A stretch of 64,000 nucleotides of DNA from Marinobacter litoralis (GTDB taxonomy: Bacteria > Pseudomonadota > Gammaproteobacteria > Pseudomonadales > Oleiphilaceae). The stretch covers positions 1 to 64,000 of the forward strand of contig NZ_JAELVS010000004.1 of the NCBI RefSeq assembly GCF_016427555.1, in the 5' to 3' direction. Below, one piece after another: positions 25,604 through 36,773 of the stretch; the stretch's first letter is position 1; each line of letters opens with the position of its first letter. A model generated the notes under the pieces. The model made no database searches and was not told the DNA's origin. It saw nothing but the letters and a program-made list of their open reading frames with translations. Made by a program: the position numbers and the translations under genes.

Positions 25604-25640
25604 GCCGGGCTGAACGAGTTTCAGCTCGGCAGGGCTTTTA
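25604..25640. terminator. Terminator-like hairpin at plsB/rsmJ junction
   Basis: GCCGGGCTGAA (25604-25614) pairs with TTCAGCTCGGC (25620-25630) with one G-T pair, and AGGGCTTTTA follows on the plus strand. The hairpin overlaps the last codons of rsmJ. It can end plsB transcription and perhaps also rsmJ. Confidence 0.6.
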
Positions 25641-26445
25641 GTGAATAGATGTCGTACCGGCTGCTTTTGCCGTCAATCTGTGTGGCCGGCTTGGGGCCGT
25701 TGACGGCCGGTGCCTTGCGGGGACGTTTGACCACGACCCGGTAGCGAGCTGCGCTCAGGGCCGCTTCCAGTAATTGTTCCGAATCGTCGTCATCACCAAC
25801 CACCTGCCGGAACACCTGCATTTCTTTCTTTACCAGTGCTGACTTATCACGGTGCGGAAACATAGGATCGAGATACACCACATCGGCAACATCGCTGCCC
25901 GCCTCTCGCAGCCAGTCCACCGAATTGCCCGTCTGCAGATTCATGCGCTGGACCACGGGTGCACACGCTGCATTTAGTGCAGCTCGCGCCAAACCATCGG
26001 CCAACAACGCATGAATGACCGGGTTACGCTCAAATAGCGTCACCGTGCAACCCAGCCCCGCCAATACGAACGCGTCCTGCCCCAGGCCGGCGGTGGCATC
26101 GAGCACGTGCAACCCGGATTTGGTTTTGTGCAAACCTACCGCGCGGGCTACCAGCTGACCAGTACCGCCACCATGTTCTCGCCGATAACCCATCTTCCCG
26201 GTCACAAACTCGGCCTTGACGGGCCCTGGAGCCGCCTTTCCGGTGAGCTGAAGGGCTAACCCCTGGTCATCCATAATCAGCAATACAGGGAAGTCTCTGA
26301 CTAGCTTAGGCTTCACCAAACCCAGCCAGGTCAGGCCCAGTTCATCGGCAAGATTTTTGGCACTGGGGCTATCGCCCAAAGGGGTGCAACCCACGGCGAC
26401 GATGTTTTCGAGAGGAACGGAGTTCGCGGGTGAGCTATCGGCCAT
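25621..26445 (-). CDS. rsmJ: 16S rRNA (guanine(1516)-N(2))-methyltransferase
   Basis: A 274-residue RsmJ family methyltransferase. [39 protein letters not shown] (motif I) and [15 protein letters not shown] are diagnostic. It modifies G1516 of 16S rRNA in the assembled small subunit. The start ATG has GGAG about 10 bases upstream. It follows tsaB by 18 bases on the same strand and is probably cotranscribed with it. Confidence 0.94.
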   Translation of the reverse strand: MADSSPANSVPLENIVAVGCTPLGDSPSAKNLADELGLTWLGLVKPKLVRDFPVLLIMDDQGLALQLTGKAAPGPVKAEFVTGKMGYRREHGGGTGQLVARAVGLHKTKSGLHVLDATAGLGQDAFVLAGLGCTVTLFERNPVIHALLADGLARAALNAACAPVVQRMNLQTGNSVDWLREAGSDVADVVYLDPMFPHRDKSALVKKEMQVFRQVVGDDDDSEQLLEAALSAARYRVVVKRPRKAPAVNGPKPATQIDGKSSRYDIYSLKALPS

Positions 26446-26463
26446 GGCGGTGATCTCCGGAGA

Positions 26464-27171
26464 CTACTCCCGTCCCGGGAGTTTCTTCCAGGTGACTTCG
26501 TCACGGACATACACCGGCTGAGCCTGCCCCGCAGGAACGGCCTGACCCGCATGAAATCCGGGAATCGCCAAGCGAGCGACCTGAGCCGCCCTCGGCACAA
26601 GAGAGGAATCTACCGAGCCGATACGGGTTCCAACAGATTCGGGCATGTCGCTGCGAAACTTCCAACCCTGCCCTGCTCCAAACCAGTCACCGCTTAGCTC
26701 ATCGGCATCCGGCAAGCTGACCTGATCCGGATGACAGACACGCTCGTCACCCAACAAAACAGGCAAGCCATCACGGCAGGCAAACGTCGCCCAATACACC
26801 TCGCTCATGCGTGCATCGAATGCAACCGCGATGCCTCCACCGTCAGCTAGCTTGTGCGCTTCAATGGCGTTCAGGGCAACAGCAGCGAGGGAGGATACCG
26901 GCACCACCGGCAAATCGAGCCCCCAGGCCAAACCCTGAATGACTCCGGTAGCGATGCGCAAACCGGTAAACGACCCCGGCCCGCGTGCAAAGGCCAGAGC
27001 ATTCAGATCTGAGGGTTTCAGCCCCTGCTCTGCGAGTAGGTCGCGAACCATGGGCATTAAAAGACGGGTGTGGCCCCTGGGGGCCAATTCAAACCGCTCG
27101 GTAATCTGACCATCCAGCCAGAGAGCGGCGGAGCAGCCTTCGGAAGAAGTATCCAGTGCTAACAACTTCAC
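26464..27171 (-). CDS. tsaB: tRNA threonylcarbamoyladenosine complex subunit TsaB
   Basis: A 235-residue TsaB protein. It begins with a GTG codon (27171) that has GGAGG 8 bases upstream. LALDTSSEGCSAAL opens the ASKHA-type fold and FARGPGSFTGLRIA is the family signature. It pairs with TsaD and TsaE to form t6A37 on tRNAs reading ANN codons. It lies between adk and rsmJ on the minus strand, all likely read together. Confidence 0.95.
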   Translation of the reverse strand: MKLLALDTSSEGCSAALWLDGQITERFELAPRGHTRLLMPMVRDLLAEQGLKPSDLNALAFARGPGSFTGLRIATGVIQGLAWGLDLPVVPVSSLAAVALNAIEAHKLADGGGIAVAFDARMSEVYWATFACRDGLPVLLGDERVCHPDQVSLPDADELSGDWFGAGQGWKFRSDMPESVGTRIGSVDSSLVPRAAQVARLAIPGFHAGQAVPAGQAQPVYVRDEVTWKKLPGRE

Positions 27172-27203
27172 AGATCAAGCCTCCGTGGCTACCCCGGTTT
27201 CAG

Positions 27204-27928
<725 letters not shown>

Positions 27929-28085
27929 CTCTCTGGAATCGCGAGTCGATTTCAGCAATGCCCGGCGAGAATCGAGGCCGCATTATACGAACTCAGCCCC
28001 TGCAGAGAAAGTCGACCTCTGTATCATCGCGTATTTTAATTAGATGCAAGCTGTATGTAGTGGTACTTTGCCGGTGCAATATGGC

Positions 28086-29501
28086 TCAGGAAGCCAAAGA
28101 GGATGCGAGCGCATCCAGATCAGAAGACATTTGCTCTACGTCGAGCTGAACCCGTTCCAGATCAGCCAGATCCAACCCTAGCCGTTCAACCAGAGCCGGC
28201 ACATCATCAGCATTCAATTCATCGCCAATGCCCTGCTCCTTCAGCACCGCATTGGCCAGCTGAACCATCGCGACATACTCTTCATGGTCGCCACGATAAC
28301 CCATGTGTTGGTGCATGCCCGCGGCTTTGATCACAGGTTCCGGTAACTGCCAGAGCCGATGCAGGATACCACCGATCGCGCCGTGCCCCACCGCAAGAAT
28401 ATCTTCTTGTTCACTGTGGCCCAGCACTTCGTATTCCAGCGATTGCAAGCTGGCCTCTGGATTCATTTCTCTGAGCGCGTTCAATTCCTCAAATTCGGTC
28501 GGAAACAGATGCCCGACCAGCAACAGACCGAAGTTGTGCAGCAAACCACAAAGATAGGCCAACCCTTTATCGTGCCCAGCACGAGCAGCCAGCCCCTGAC
28601 ACAGAAAGGCGCAGTAAAGCGAGTGTCGCCAGAAGTTGTCCATGCCCAGCGGCCCCTTGCGCGGCACATCAAATGCTTGAACCGAGGCAATCCCCAGCGC
28701 AATGTGAGCCACACGATCAAAGCCCAGAACCCGCGTAACCGCTTCCTGGACCGAGTTGATCTGACCGGGATAGGCAAACAACGCAGAACGGGCATAACGC
28801 ATGATCTGCGCGGTCATGCTGGGATCAAATTCAATCAGTTCCGATAGTTCCTTGGCCGAAGCTTCGGGGTTACCGGTCAGCCGGAGAATGCGCAACGCCA
28901 GCGCGGGCATCGGGGGCAAACGATAGAGTTTCTGAAGTTTGTCAGCGACTTGCTCAAGCGTCAAAGCCTCGCGCTGCCCGACCCCCTGGCCGTGAATCAC
29001 CAGCCGCCCTGCTCTTGCACCCGCCAGCGCCAGTCTCAATGAACGGGCATCCATTTCCACCAGAGCGTGATCGGTACCGGCACTAAAAACAACGGGGCCA
29101 GTTGAATCCACACCTTCATCCACCAAGACCGGAATGCCCCACGCTGCCCCCAAAGGCGGCACAAAGCCCGGCGCACAATCACCGAACAAACGGGTTATCT
29201 GGCGGGCCGTGAGAGGCTGCAGGCGCCGACCGGTCAGTTGTTGCACGGCATCCAGATCAAGCGTGCTGTCAAATCGATGCACAGCCATCACCACACCGGT
29301 CATATCAATCAGCATGGTGGCCTGAATGAAGTCGTGCTGCGGCCGCCCCGATGCAAGCACCAAGGCATCCAGATTGCTGACCACGCCGGTTTCTACAGGC
29401 CGATACGCAATCCCTTTCCGATCCAGAAAATGCGCCAGCTTTTCTGCCACTGCCAACTGAACTTTCTCCTTTAACAATAACGAAAGCGGAGCAACAAGCA
29501 T
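28086..29501 (-). CDS. YbaK-like/HDOD domain fusion protein
   Basis: A 471-residue two-domain protein. The N-terminal half (about 1-165) resembles the YbaK/ProXp aminoacyl-tRNA deacylase fold (LTGRRLQPLTARQITRLFGDC, then GAAWGIPVLVDEGV). The C-terminal half (about 190-430) is an HDOD domain (LPPMPALALRILRL, then WRHSLYCAFLCQGLAAR, then GLLHNFG). HDOD proteins act in signalling rather than as phosphodiesterases, so the fusion may link tRNA charging state to a signal output. The ribosome site is weak (GAAGCGG). A stress-response role is inference. Confidence 0.85.
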   Translation of the reverse strand: MLVAPLSLLLKEKVQLAVAEKLAHFLDRKGIAYRPVETGVVSNLDALVLASGRPQHDFIQATMLIDMTGVVMAVHRFDSTLDLDAVQQLTGRRLQPLTARQITRLFGDCAPGFVPPLGAAWGIPVLVDEGVDSTGPVVFSAGTDHALVEMDARSLRLALAGARAGRLVIHGQGVGQREALTLEQVADKLQKLYRLPPMPALALRILRLTGNPEASAKELSELIEFDPSMTAQIMRYARSALFAYPGQINSVQEAVTRVLGFDRVAHIALGIASVQAFDVPRKGPLGMDNFWRHSLYCAFLCQGLAARAGHDKGLAYLCGLLHNFGLLLVGHLFPTEFEELNALREMNPEASLQSLEYEVLGHSEQEDILAVGHGAIGGILHRLWQLPEPVIKAAGMHQHMGYRGDHEEYVAMVQLANAVLKEQGIGDELNADDVPALVERLGLDLADLERVQLDVEQMSSDLDALASSLAS

Positions 29502-29517
29502 CCGCTTCTGCGGGAAA

Positions 29518-32163
29518 TTAACCCGTATTTCGCATCCCTGCCGATATGCCAGCCATGGTCACTTTAAGGGCCCGCTCGACCATTTCGGGTACATTGGTTT
29601 TGCCCTCACTCTCACGATCCCGGCGCAGCAACTCCGCCTGCAGGTAGTGCAACGGGTCGGTATAAGGGTTCCGCACTCTCATGGAATGGGCAAAAACCGG
29701 CTCATCCTCGAGCAGGTTTTCCTGCTCCTTCAGTTCGAGCAAGCGGTCAACACAGCCTTGCAGGCGCGTTCTTAAATTCTCGCCCAGGGATTTTAAGGTC
29801 TCGTCTTGTACAAGGGTTTGCTCGTAGTAGGTGGCAATTCGCAGATCGGCCTTGGCCAACACCATCTCAAGCATATCCACGTAAGTTTTAAAGAACGGCC
29901 ATCCCTTCATCATTTCACGCAACTCGGGCAAGCGATTTTGGCGAGCGGCTTCCTCAAGCGCTACGTCGCTGCCCAGCCAACTTGGCAACATCAAGCGCAT
30001 CTGAGTCCAGGCAAATATCCACGGAATCGCCCTCAAACTCTCGACACCACCGGTCGGTTTACGCCGGGCAGGCCGACTGCCCAAGGCCAATTTGCCCAAG
30101 GCCGTTTCCGGTGTCACCTGGCGAAAATACGGCACGAAATCAGGGTTCTCACGCACTACATCGCGATAAGATTCGAGCGAGATACTTGTCAGCCAATCCA
30201 TCACCTCACGCCAGCTGTCCTTCGGGACAGGCGGCGGTGCCAGAGTAGCCTCGACCACAGCCGTGGTATAAAGCGTCAAACTTTGCACCGCCAGTTTGGG
30301 CAAGCCGAATTTGAACCGGATCATCTCACCCTGCTCGGTGATTCTGAAACTGCCGTTCACCGACCCGGGGGGCTGTGACAATATGGCCCTGTTGGCGGGA
30401 CCACCACCCCGTCCAACCGTGCCACCACGACCGTGGAACAAGGTTAAGTGCACCCCATACTGGCTGGCCACTTCGGTGAGCTTTTCCTGCGCCTGATACT
30501 GGGCCCAGGCCGCCATCATCTGCCCCGCATCTTTGGATGAATCCGAATAGCCAATCATCACTTCCTGGCGGCCCTGACAATACTCGCGGTACCAATCCAC
30601 CTGATACAGCGCCGCCATTGCGTCTGGCGCGCCCTGAAGGTCACTGAGGGTTTCGAACAGAGGCACAACCCGCATGGGGAATGTCATGCCCGCTTCACGC
30701 AACAACAGGATGACGCTCAACACATCCGACGGCTGACTCGCCATCGAGATCACATAAGACCCCAAGGCCTCTGGCGTCTGCCGGGCAACCACCTCACAGG
30801 TTGCAAGTACTTCTCGGACAGGCTCGGACGGCTGCCAACCACGAGGCACCAAAGGTCGGCGGCCCTGGAGTTCCCGCAACAGGAATTTCTGCCGCTCAGG
30901 TTCAGACCAGGAGGCATAATCGCCCATGCCCAGATACTCGACAATCTCCGCCACCGCTTCGGCGTGGCGCGCCGCTTCCTGCCGGATATCCAAACGAATC
31001 AGCGGTAACCCGAAGGTATGGGCGCGACGAATGGTGTCAAGCAGCGGACCATTGGCAATGTGTTCCAGGCCACAGTCCACCAAAGACCGATAACAAAGCT
31101 CCAGAGGTGCCGTCAGATCGTCGTTTTCAAACAGTATGTTGGTAGCGTCAGCGGCTTTGCCTTTGGCTCTGGCAGCAGCCCAGTCGCGGGTTTTAATCAA
31201 ACGGTCCCGCAACTGGCCGAGGACGACCCTATACGGCTCCCGGGAGTCCCCGGCCTGGGTTTTCAATTCGTCACTGGCCTGCCACATGGAGAGTTCTGCA
31301 CGTAACGCCTTGATGTCGCGCAGATAAAGGTCGGCAGCCATCCAACGGCCGAGTAGAAAAACTTCCTGCGTCACTTCATGGGTCACATTCGGATTTCCGT
31401 CGCGGTCGCCCCCCATCCAGGATGCAACCCGAACCGGCGTGGCGGCAATAGGCAGGCCCTTACCGGACGCATCCAACAGCGACTTGTCCAGATTTCGCAA
31501 GAATTTCGGCAACGCCTCCCACAGGCTGTTCTCGATGACCGCAAAGCCCCACTTGGCTTCATCAACAGCGGTCGGCCGCTCGTAACGAATTTCGTCGGTA
31601 TGCCAAGCCTCGGTGATCAGCTGGGACAGACGACTCACGATGTCGTCGCGCTCGTCCGGGCGCAGGTCGCTGTGGTCCAGCTTCTCGAGGCAATCCGACA
31701 TCTCGTCATATTTCATGATCAGCGTGCGGCGAGCGACTTCGGTGGGGTGCGCGGTCAGCACGAACTCGATGTGCAAATCCGCCACTTTCCGATGCAACTC
31801 GTCAGGCGCAACACCGCCAGCCTTCAGCCGCTCGAACACCTCGGTCAGTGATTCCACCGTCAGGTCCGAGGCATGCCCTTGCTTACGGCGAATGCCATGA
31901 TATTGCTCGGCCAGGTTGGCTAGGTTGAGAAACTGGTTGAAAGCGCGGGTAACCGGAAGGAGTTCGTCGTCACTTAACTGTCCGAGCAAAGTCACCAGAC
32001 GCTGGCCGGAACCGCTCTCTTGCAGTCGGTCGGCTTTGGCTGCAGCCCGAAGTTCCTCGATCCGGTCGTAACACTCTTGCCCGGGAAACCGTTGAATGTT
32101 TTGGCCCAACAGTTCACCCAGTAAACGTACGTTTTCTCGCAAGTCAGGATGCAGTTCAGTCAC
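29518..32163 (-). CDS. ppc: Phosphoenolpyruvate carboxylase
   Basis: An 881-residue enzyme (E. coli 883) that converts PEP and bicarbonate to oxaloacetate for anaplerosis. VLTAHPTEV holds the first catalytic histidine, GYSDSSKDAG and FHGRGGTVGRGGGP the active-site loops, and the protein ends in MRNTG, as expected for the C-terminal active-site residues. I chose the GTG at 32163 because AAGGAA is 6 bases upstream. The open frame continues for 10 codons but has no ribosome site. It is separate from mazG. Confidence 0.97.
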   Translation of the reverse strand: MTELHPDLRENVRLLGELLGQNIQRFPGQECYDRIEELRAAAKADRLQESGSGQRLVTLLGQLSDDELLPVTRAFNQFLNLANLAEQYHGIRRKQGHASDLTVESLTEVFERLKAGGVAPDELHRKVADLHIEFVLTAHPTEVARRTLIMKYDEMSDCLEKLDHSDLRPDERDDIVSRLSQLITEAWHTDEIRYERPTAVDEAKWGFAVIENSLWEALPKFLRNLDKSLLDASGKGLPIAATPVRVASWMGGDRDGNPNVTHEVTQEVFLLGRWMAADLYLRDIKALRAELSMWQASDELKTQAGDSREPYRVVLGQLRDRLIKTRDWAAARAKGKAADATNILFENDDLTAPLELCYRSLVDCGLEHIANGPLLDTIRRAHTFGLPLIRLDIRQEAARHAEAVAEIVEYLGMGDYASWSEPERQKFLLRELQGRRPLVPRGWQPSEPVREVLATCEVVARQTPEALGSYVISMASQPSDVLSVILLLREAGMTFPMRVVPLFETLSDLQGAPDAMAALYQVDWYREYCQGRQEVMIGYSDSSKDAGQMMAAWAQYQAQEKLTEVASQYGVHLTLFHGRGGTVGRGGGPANRAILSQPPGSVNGSFRITEQGEMIRFKFGLPKLAVQSLTLYTTAVVEATLAPPPVPKDSWREVMDWLTSISLESYRDVVRENPDFVPYFRQVTPETALGKLALGSRPARRKPTGGVESLRAIPWIFAWTQMRLMLPSWLGSDVALEEAARQNRLPELREMMKGWPFFKTYVDMLEMVLAKADLRIATYYEQTLVQDETLKSLGENLRTRLQGCVDRLLELKEQENLLEDEPVFAHSMRVRNPYTDPLHYLQAELLRRDRESEGKTNVPEMVERALKVTMAGISAGMRNTG

Positions 32164-32244
32164 TTTGAGTTCCTTATAAATGAACAGAAACAATCTGAAC
32201 TTACGATACTAAGGATTCACCAAGAACGCTATCAGGCCTTAGGG

Positions 32245-33084
32245 TTAGCCCTTTTCGACGCCTTTCACTTGTTGCCAAATGGCATCAAGTGCTTCAAGGC
32301 TTTCACTGTCCAGATCCCGTCCTTGCTCATGCAGAAACCGCTCGATTGCCCGGAATCGGGCGTCAAATTTATGGTTAGTTCTCGCCAGGGCCTGTTCGGG
32401 GTTCACTTTCATGAATCTGGCCAGATTGACGCACACAAACATCAGATCGCCCAGCTCGTCTTCCACCGCATCACGGTCGCCGGTGCCGGCCTCGGCCGCT
32501 TGCCAGGCTTCTTTGAGCTCATCGATTTCTTCATGCAGCTTGTCAAAAACCGGAGCTATCTCGGGCCAGTCAAAGCCGTGGTTGGACGCACGCTTTTGCA
32601 GCTTTTCGGCCCGCGCAATCGCCGGCAACGTACTGGCAATACCATCTAGCCGGCTGACCGGCTCATCGGTTGCGGGTTTGCTTGCCCGCTCTTCGGCTTT
32701 GATACGTTCCCAACTGGCTTTGATCCAGGCCTCGTCCGGGCGATTGTTCGGGTCAACCCGACTGTCCAAGGTACCTTCCGGAAACACGTGCGGATGGCGC
32801 CTAATCAGCTTGCGAACCAAGTGATCAACAATGTCGTCGAAATCAAAGTGACCGTCTTCTTTTCCGATCTGCCCGTAAAAAATCACCTGGAACAGCAAAT
32901 CCCCCAGCTCGTCTTTCAAATGCGGGAAGTCCTCCCGCGCAATGGCATCGGCCACCTCGTAGGCTTCTTCGATCGTATGGGGCACGATCGTGCTGTAGGT
33001 TTGCTTGGTGTCCCAGGGGCATCCGGTTTCCGGCTCCCGCAGGCGTGCCATGAGGGTTTTCAAATCGTCAATTGAATAGCTCAT
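32245..33084 (-). CDS. mazG: Nucleoside triphosphate pyrophosphohydrolase
   Basis: A 279-residue all-alpha NTP pyrophosphatase with two MazG domains. CPWDTKQTYSTIVPHTIEEAYE starts the first and EELGDLL-type ExxED metal ligands appear twice (KDELGDLLFQ and EDELGDLMFV). It cleans up aberrant NTPs and in E. coli lowers ppGpp by limiting its precursors. Its ATG overlaps the relA stop (ATGA), so the two are translationally coupled. Confidence 0.95.
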   Translation of the reverse strand: MSYSIDDLKTLMARLREPETGCPWDTKQTYSTIVPHTIEEAYEVADAIAREDFPHLKDELGDLLFQVIFYGQIGKEDGHFDFDDIVDHLVRKLIRRHPHVFPEGTLDSRVDPNNRPDEAWIKASWERIKAEERASKPATDEPVSRLDGIASTLPAIARAEKLQKRASNHGFDWPEIAPVFDKLHEEIDELKEAWQAAEAGTGDRDAVEDELGDLMFVCVNLARFMKVNPEQALARTNHKFDARFRAIERFLHEQGRDLDSESLEALDAIWQQVKGVEKG

Positions 33085-35318
33085 GAGCGCTTTCGCCTTA
33101 CGTCGATAATGTTTGGCAGATTACGAACCTGTGCCAGCAAACGGGCCAGCTGCTCAAGACTGGAGATCTCCACCGTTACCCGCATGGTAGCCGTATTTTC
33201 ATCTTTGTTGGTCTGCGTCTGCAGCGACAGCACGTCACATTTGGAGTTCGAAAACACCTGCGTGATATCCCGCAACAGGCCTGAACGATCATAGGCTTCA
33301 ATTTCGATCTCAACGGGGTACACCGCGGCAGGCTGGCCGCCCCAATTCACCTCGATAATGCGGTTCGGCTCGATTTCCTGCAGGTTCAGGAAGGTCAGAC
33401 AATCCTGCCGATGCACCGTCACGCCACGGCCTACCGTGATATAGCCGCCAATGGGGTCACCGGGCAACGGTTTGCAGCAGTTGGCCACCTGGGTTTTCAG
33501 CTTGCCTACACCCCGGATCTGGATATCGGAATCTGTGCTGTACCCGCTTTTTCGAGCCGGGCTTAGTTTCAAATCCAGCTGCTCGGTTTTTGGCTCCAAC
33601 ATCTGCTGAGCCACATTCGCTACTTGCGAAGGCCTCAGGTCACCAGCACCGATGGCGGCAAACATATCGTCCGAGGAATGGTAGTTAACCCGCTTGGCCA
33701 AATCCGTCAGATTCACGTCGTAAAGTGACAGGCGCTTGAATTCATCCTCAAGAATGGCTCGGCCATCAACAATGTTGCGGCCACGATCCTGCTGCTTGAA
33801 CCAACTCGTGACTTTCGCCCGCGCACGAGAGGTTTGTATGTACCCCAAACTCGGGTTCAACCAGTCGCGGCTGGGCGCGGGGTTGTTCGATGTCAGAATA
33901 AAAACCTGATCGCCCGTCTTCAGGGGATAGGTCAACGGTACTATCCGGCTGTTAACTCGCGCGCCACGACAGGAGTGACCGATTTCAGTATGAACACGGT
34001 ACGCGAAGTCGACCGCCGTTGCGCCCTGTGGCAAGTCCACCACATGGCCTTCCGGCGTGAACACGTATATACGATCGGGCACAAAATCGGACTTGAGATG
34101 GTCGGCCAAGCCAGACAAATCGCCCAGTTCTTCCTGCCATTCCAGAACCTGACGCAGCCAGTTTATCTTGGCATCGTAACCACTGGATTTGTTGTTGGTA
34201 TCCGTGCCTTTGTAAAGCCAATGGGCACAAACGCCCAGCTCGGCTTCCTCGTGCATCGCATGGGTACGAATCTGGACTTCCATGACCCGCCCTTCTTCAC
34301 CTACAACCGCGGTGTGCAGCGACTGATAGCCATTTTCTTTCGGGTTGGCAATGTAATCGTCAAATTCATTCGGAATGTGGCGCCAAAGCGAATGCACAAT
34401 ACCCAGCACGGCATAACAATCGCGCACTTCCGGCACCAGAATACGCACGGCTCTGACATCGTAAACCTGAGAAAAATCGATGCCTTTCCGGCGCATTTTT
34501 CGCCAGATACTGTAAATATGCTTGGCCCGCCCGCTCAGCTCGGCATTAATGCCAGAAGCCTTGAGTTCGGTCTGCAGGGTATCGAGCACGCGGCGAATGT
34601 AGCTTTCGCGATCCAGCCGCTTTTCATCCAGAAGTCGCGCAATTTTTTTGTAGGCTGTGGCATGCAGGTAACGGAAGGACAGGTCTTCCAGCTCCCATTT
34701 GATGTGACCGATGCCTAACCGGTGTGCAAGAGGGGCGTAGATATCAAACACCTCCCGAGCCACTTTCATGCGCTTATCGGACGACGCATCTTTGATAGCC
34801 CGGATTGCACAGGTACGTTCCGCCAGCTTGATCAGCGCGACCCGCACGTCGTCAATCATGGTGACGAGCATCTTGCGAACGTTATCGAGTTGCCCTTCGC
34901 TCTGCCCCAGCACATTGCCTTTGAGAGGGTGGTGAATCGAGGAGATCGCGGCCATTTGCTGGACGCCATTGATCAGCCCGGCCACTTCATCACCGAATTC
35001 CTTGCGGATTTCGTCCAGCCCTACCCGCTCTTCCCGGACGGCGCGGTACAAAACCGCTGCCACCAGACTGGCCTGATCAAGGTGAAGCTCCGCCAGAACC
35101 TGCGCCATTTCCAGGCCGGTGTGAAAACTATTGGCCCCGGGCGCCCACAATCGATCCTCACGGAACGCCTCCAGAGCAATCCGATCGGCTTTTTCACAGG
35201 CCAAACGCAATTGCTCGGGGTTCTCCAGATGAGTCTGTTCCGCAATACGATGAACCCAACGGCCAATGTCCACCTGGCCGTCGCCGGTTACTCCGTAATC
35301 TTCCCTAACCTTTACCAT
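33081..35318 (-). CDS. relA: GTP pyrophosphokinase RelA
   Basis: A 745-residue (p)ppGpp synthetase I. The N-terminal hydrolase-like region lacks the HD metal pair (VAAVLYRAVRE replaces the active motif), which marks a synthetase-only RelA. The synthetase domain (VYDVRAVRILVPE, FDDYIANPKENGYQSLHT), TGS domain (VFTPEGHVVDLPQGATA) and C-terminal ACT/zinc-finger region (LPGDPIGGYIT, CDVLSLQ) follow. It senses uncharged tRNA on ribosomes. The gene block rlmD-relA-mazG is the Pseudomonas-type arrangement. Confidence 0.97.
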   Translation of the reverse strand: MVKVREDYGVTGDGQVDIGRWVHRIAEQTHLENPEQLRLACEKADRIALEAFREDRLWAPGANSFHTGLEMAQVLAELHLDQASLVAAVLYRAVREERVGLDEIRKEFGDEVAGLINGVQQMAAISSIHHPLKGNVLGQSEGQLDNVRKMLVTMIDDVRVALIKLAERTCAIRAIKDASSDKRMKVAREVFDIYAPLAHRLGIGHIKWELEDLSFRYLHATAYKKIARLLDEKRLDRESYIRRVLDTLQTELKASGINAELSGRAKHIYSIWRKMRRKGIDFSQVYDVRAVRILVPEVRDCYAVLGIVHSLWRHIPNEFDDYIANPKENGYQSLHTAVVGEEGRVMEVQIRTHAMHEEAELGVCAHWLYKGTDTNNKSSGYDAKINWLRQVLEWQEELGDLSGLADHLKSDFVPDRIYVFTPEGHVVDLPQGATAVDFAYRVHTEIGHSCRGARVNSRIVPLTYPLKTGDQVFILTSNNPAPSRDWLNPSLGYIQTSRARAKVTSWFKQQDRGRNIVDGRAILEDEFKRLSLYDVNLTDLAKRVNYHSSDDMFAAIGAGDLRPSQVANVAQQMLEPKTEQLDLKLSPARKSGYSTDSDIQIRGVGKLKTQVANCCKPLPGDPIGGYITVGRGVTVHRQDCLTFLNLQEIEPNRIIEVNWGGQPAAVYPVEIEIEAYDRSGLLRDITQVFSNSKCDVLSLQTQTNKDENTATMRVTVEISSLEQLARLLAQVRNLPNIIDVRRKRS

Positions 35319-35391
35319 AACAGAGACTTACCTGATGTTGGCCCGGCCATCCTGGAACTACCCTGATCTCAGAAAACCGGGCTCTTCAAAC

Positions 35392-36744
35392 TCATTTGCG
35401 CTTGTTACGCTCGAACAAGGCAATCGACTCGACGTGCGTGGTGTGCGGGAACATATCCATCACACCGGCCCGCACGAGGCGGTAGCCGTTATTCACCATA
35501 ACGCCGGCATCCCGGGCCAGGGTTGCCGGATTACAGGACACATACACAATCTGATCGGCACCGAACGCCGTCAGGTACTTGCAGATTTCTTCGGCGCCAG
35601 AGCGGGGCGGATCAATCAGGATTTTATCAAACCCTTCTTTGGCCCAGCTTTGACCGGTGAAGTCGCCGTGCAAGTCAGCCCCGAAAAACTCTACATTATC
35701 GAGACCGTTCAGTTTGGCGTTTTCACGGCCACGTACCACCATGGCATCGTCGCCTTCCACACCTACGACCTGGCCGCCCTTGCGGGCCAGCGGCAAGGTA
35801 AAGTTACCAAGACCGCAGAACAGATCGAGCACCCGCTCCCCGGGCTGAATATCCAGCCATTCCACCGCCCGGTGCACCATCTGATTGTTGATGCCCGCAT
35901 TCACCTGAGTGAAGTCCATTGGATGGAACTGCATGGTCAGATCAAACTCTTCCATGCGATAACTCAAGCGCTCGTCATCACGACCAGAAGACTCCGGCCA
36001 GATACGATGAACCGTATCGGGGCCTTTCGGCTGCAGGTAAATATGCAGGTCGTGCTCCTGCCCGAAGGCAATCAGCTTGTCCTGATCTTCCGGCACCAGT
36101 GCATCCATATTCCGGAATACCATGGCGGCATAATCATCACCACAGGCCACCTCCACTTGCGCAATCCGGTCGAACGCCGCCATACCATGCAACAACTCTC
36201 GCAGTGGCATGATCCGCTCACCAATGCGAGGGTCCAGCACCACACACTCGTCGATATCGGTCAGGAAGCTGTTTCGCTTCTCACGAAAACCAACCAGTAC
36301 CGATTCACGGGCTTTGACGTAACGTACACCCAAGCGCGCTTTACGGCGGTATCCCAGTGAGTCCGGCGAACGCATGGGCTCTACCCACTCTTCCGGTTCA
36401 ATACCGCCAAAGTGCGCAAAGTGTTCGCGCAAGGTATTTTCCTTAAAGCGTATCTGGGCATCCGCGCTCATGTGCTGCAAGCTGCAGCCGCCACACAAGT
36501 CGGCAAAGTTACACGGCGGTTGCTGGCGCTCAGGAGCCGCTTCCAACACGTCCAAAGTGCGCAGCTCATCAAATTTGCTACGACTTCCAACCACTTTTGC
36601 CATGACGGTTTCGCCCGGCAAGCCGCCGTCAACGAACTGAACCTTTCCGTCGGCACGGGCAATACCCCGGCCATCGTGGCCCAGGCTTTCAATCTCACAA
36701 CGCACGGGTTCTTGCGGCAGAACCTTACGGCGGCGTCTACTCAT
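35392..36744 (-). CDS. rlmD: 23S rRNA (uracil(1939)-C(5))-methyltransferase
   Basis: A 450-residue RlmD (RumA). A TRAM domain at the N-terminus ([22 protein letters not shown], first part) precedes the iron-sulfur cysteines ([15 protein letters not shown]). [15 protein letters not shown] is the SAM motif and [11 protein letters not shown] holds the catalytic cysteine. It makes m5U1939 in 23S rRNA. The start at 36744 sits 29 bases after cysM's end. A small gap separates it from relA. Confidence 0.95.
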   Translation of the reverse strand: MSRRRRKVLPQEPVRCEIESLGHDGRGIARADGKVQFVDGGLPGETVMAKVVGSRSKFDELRTLDVLEAAPERQQPPCNFADLCGGCSLQHMSADAQIRFKENTLREHFAHFGGIEPEEWVEPMRSPDSLGYRRKARLGVRYVKARESVLVGFREKRNSFLTDIDECVVLDPRIGERIMPLRELLHGMAAFDRIAQVEVACGDDYAAMVFRNMDALVPEDQDKLIAFGQEHDLHIYLQPKGPDTVHRIWPESSGRDDERLSYRMEEFDLTMQFHPMDFTQVNAGINNQMVHRAVEWLDIQPGERVLDLFCGLGNFTLPLARKGGQVVGVEGDDAMVVRGRENAKLNGLDNVEFFGADLHGDFTGQSWAKEGFDKILIDPPRSGAEEICKYLTAFGADQIVYVSCNPATLARDAGVMVNNGYRLVRAGVMDMFPHTTHVESIALFERNKRK

Positions 36745-36773
36745 AATTAGTCAGTCTCTTGTCAGTTTCCGGC

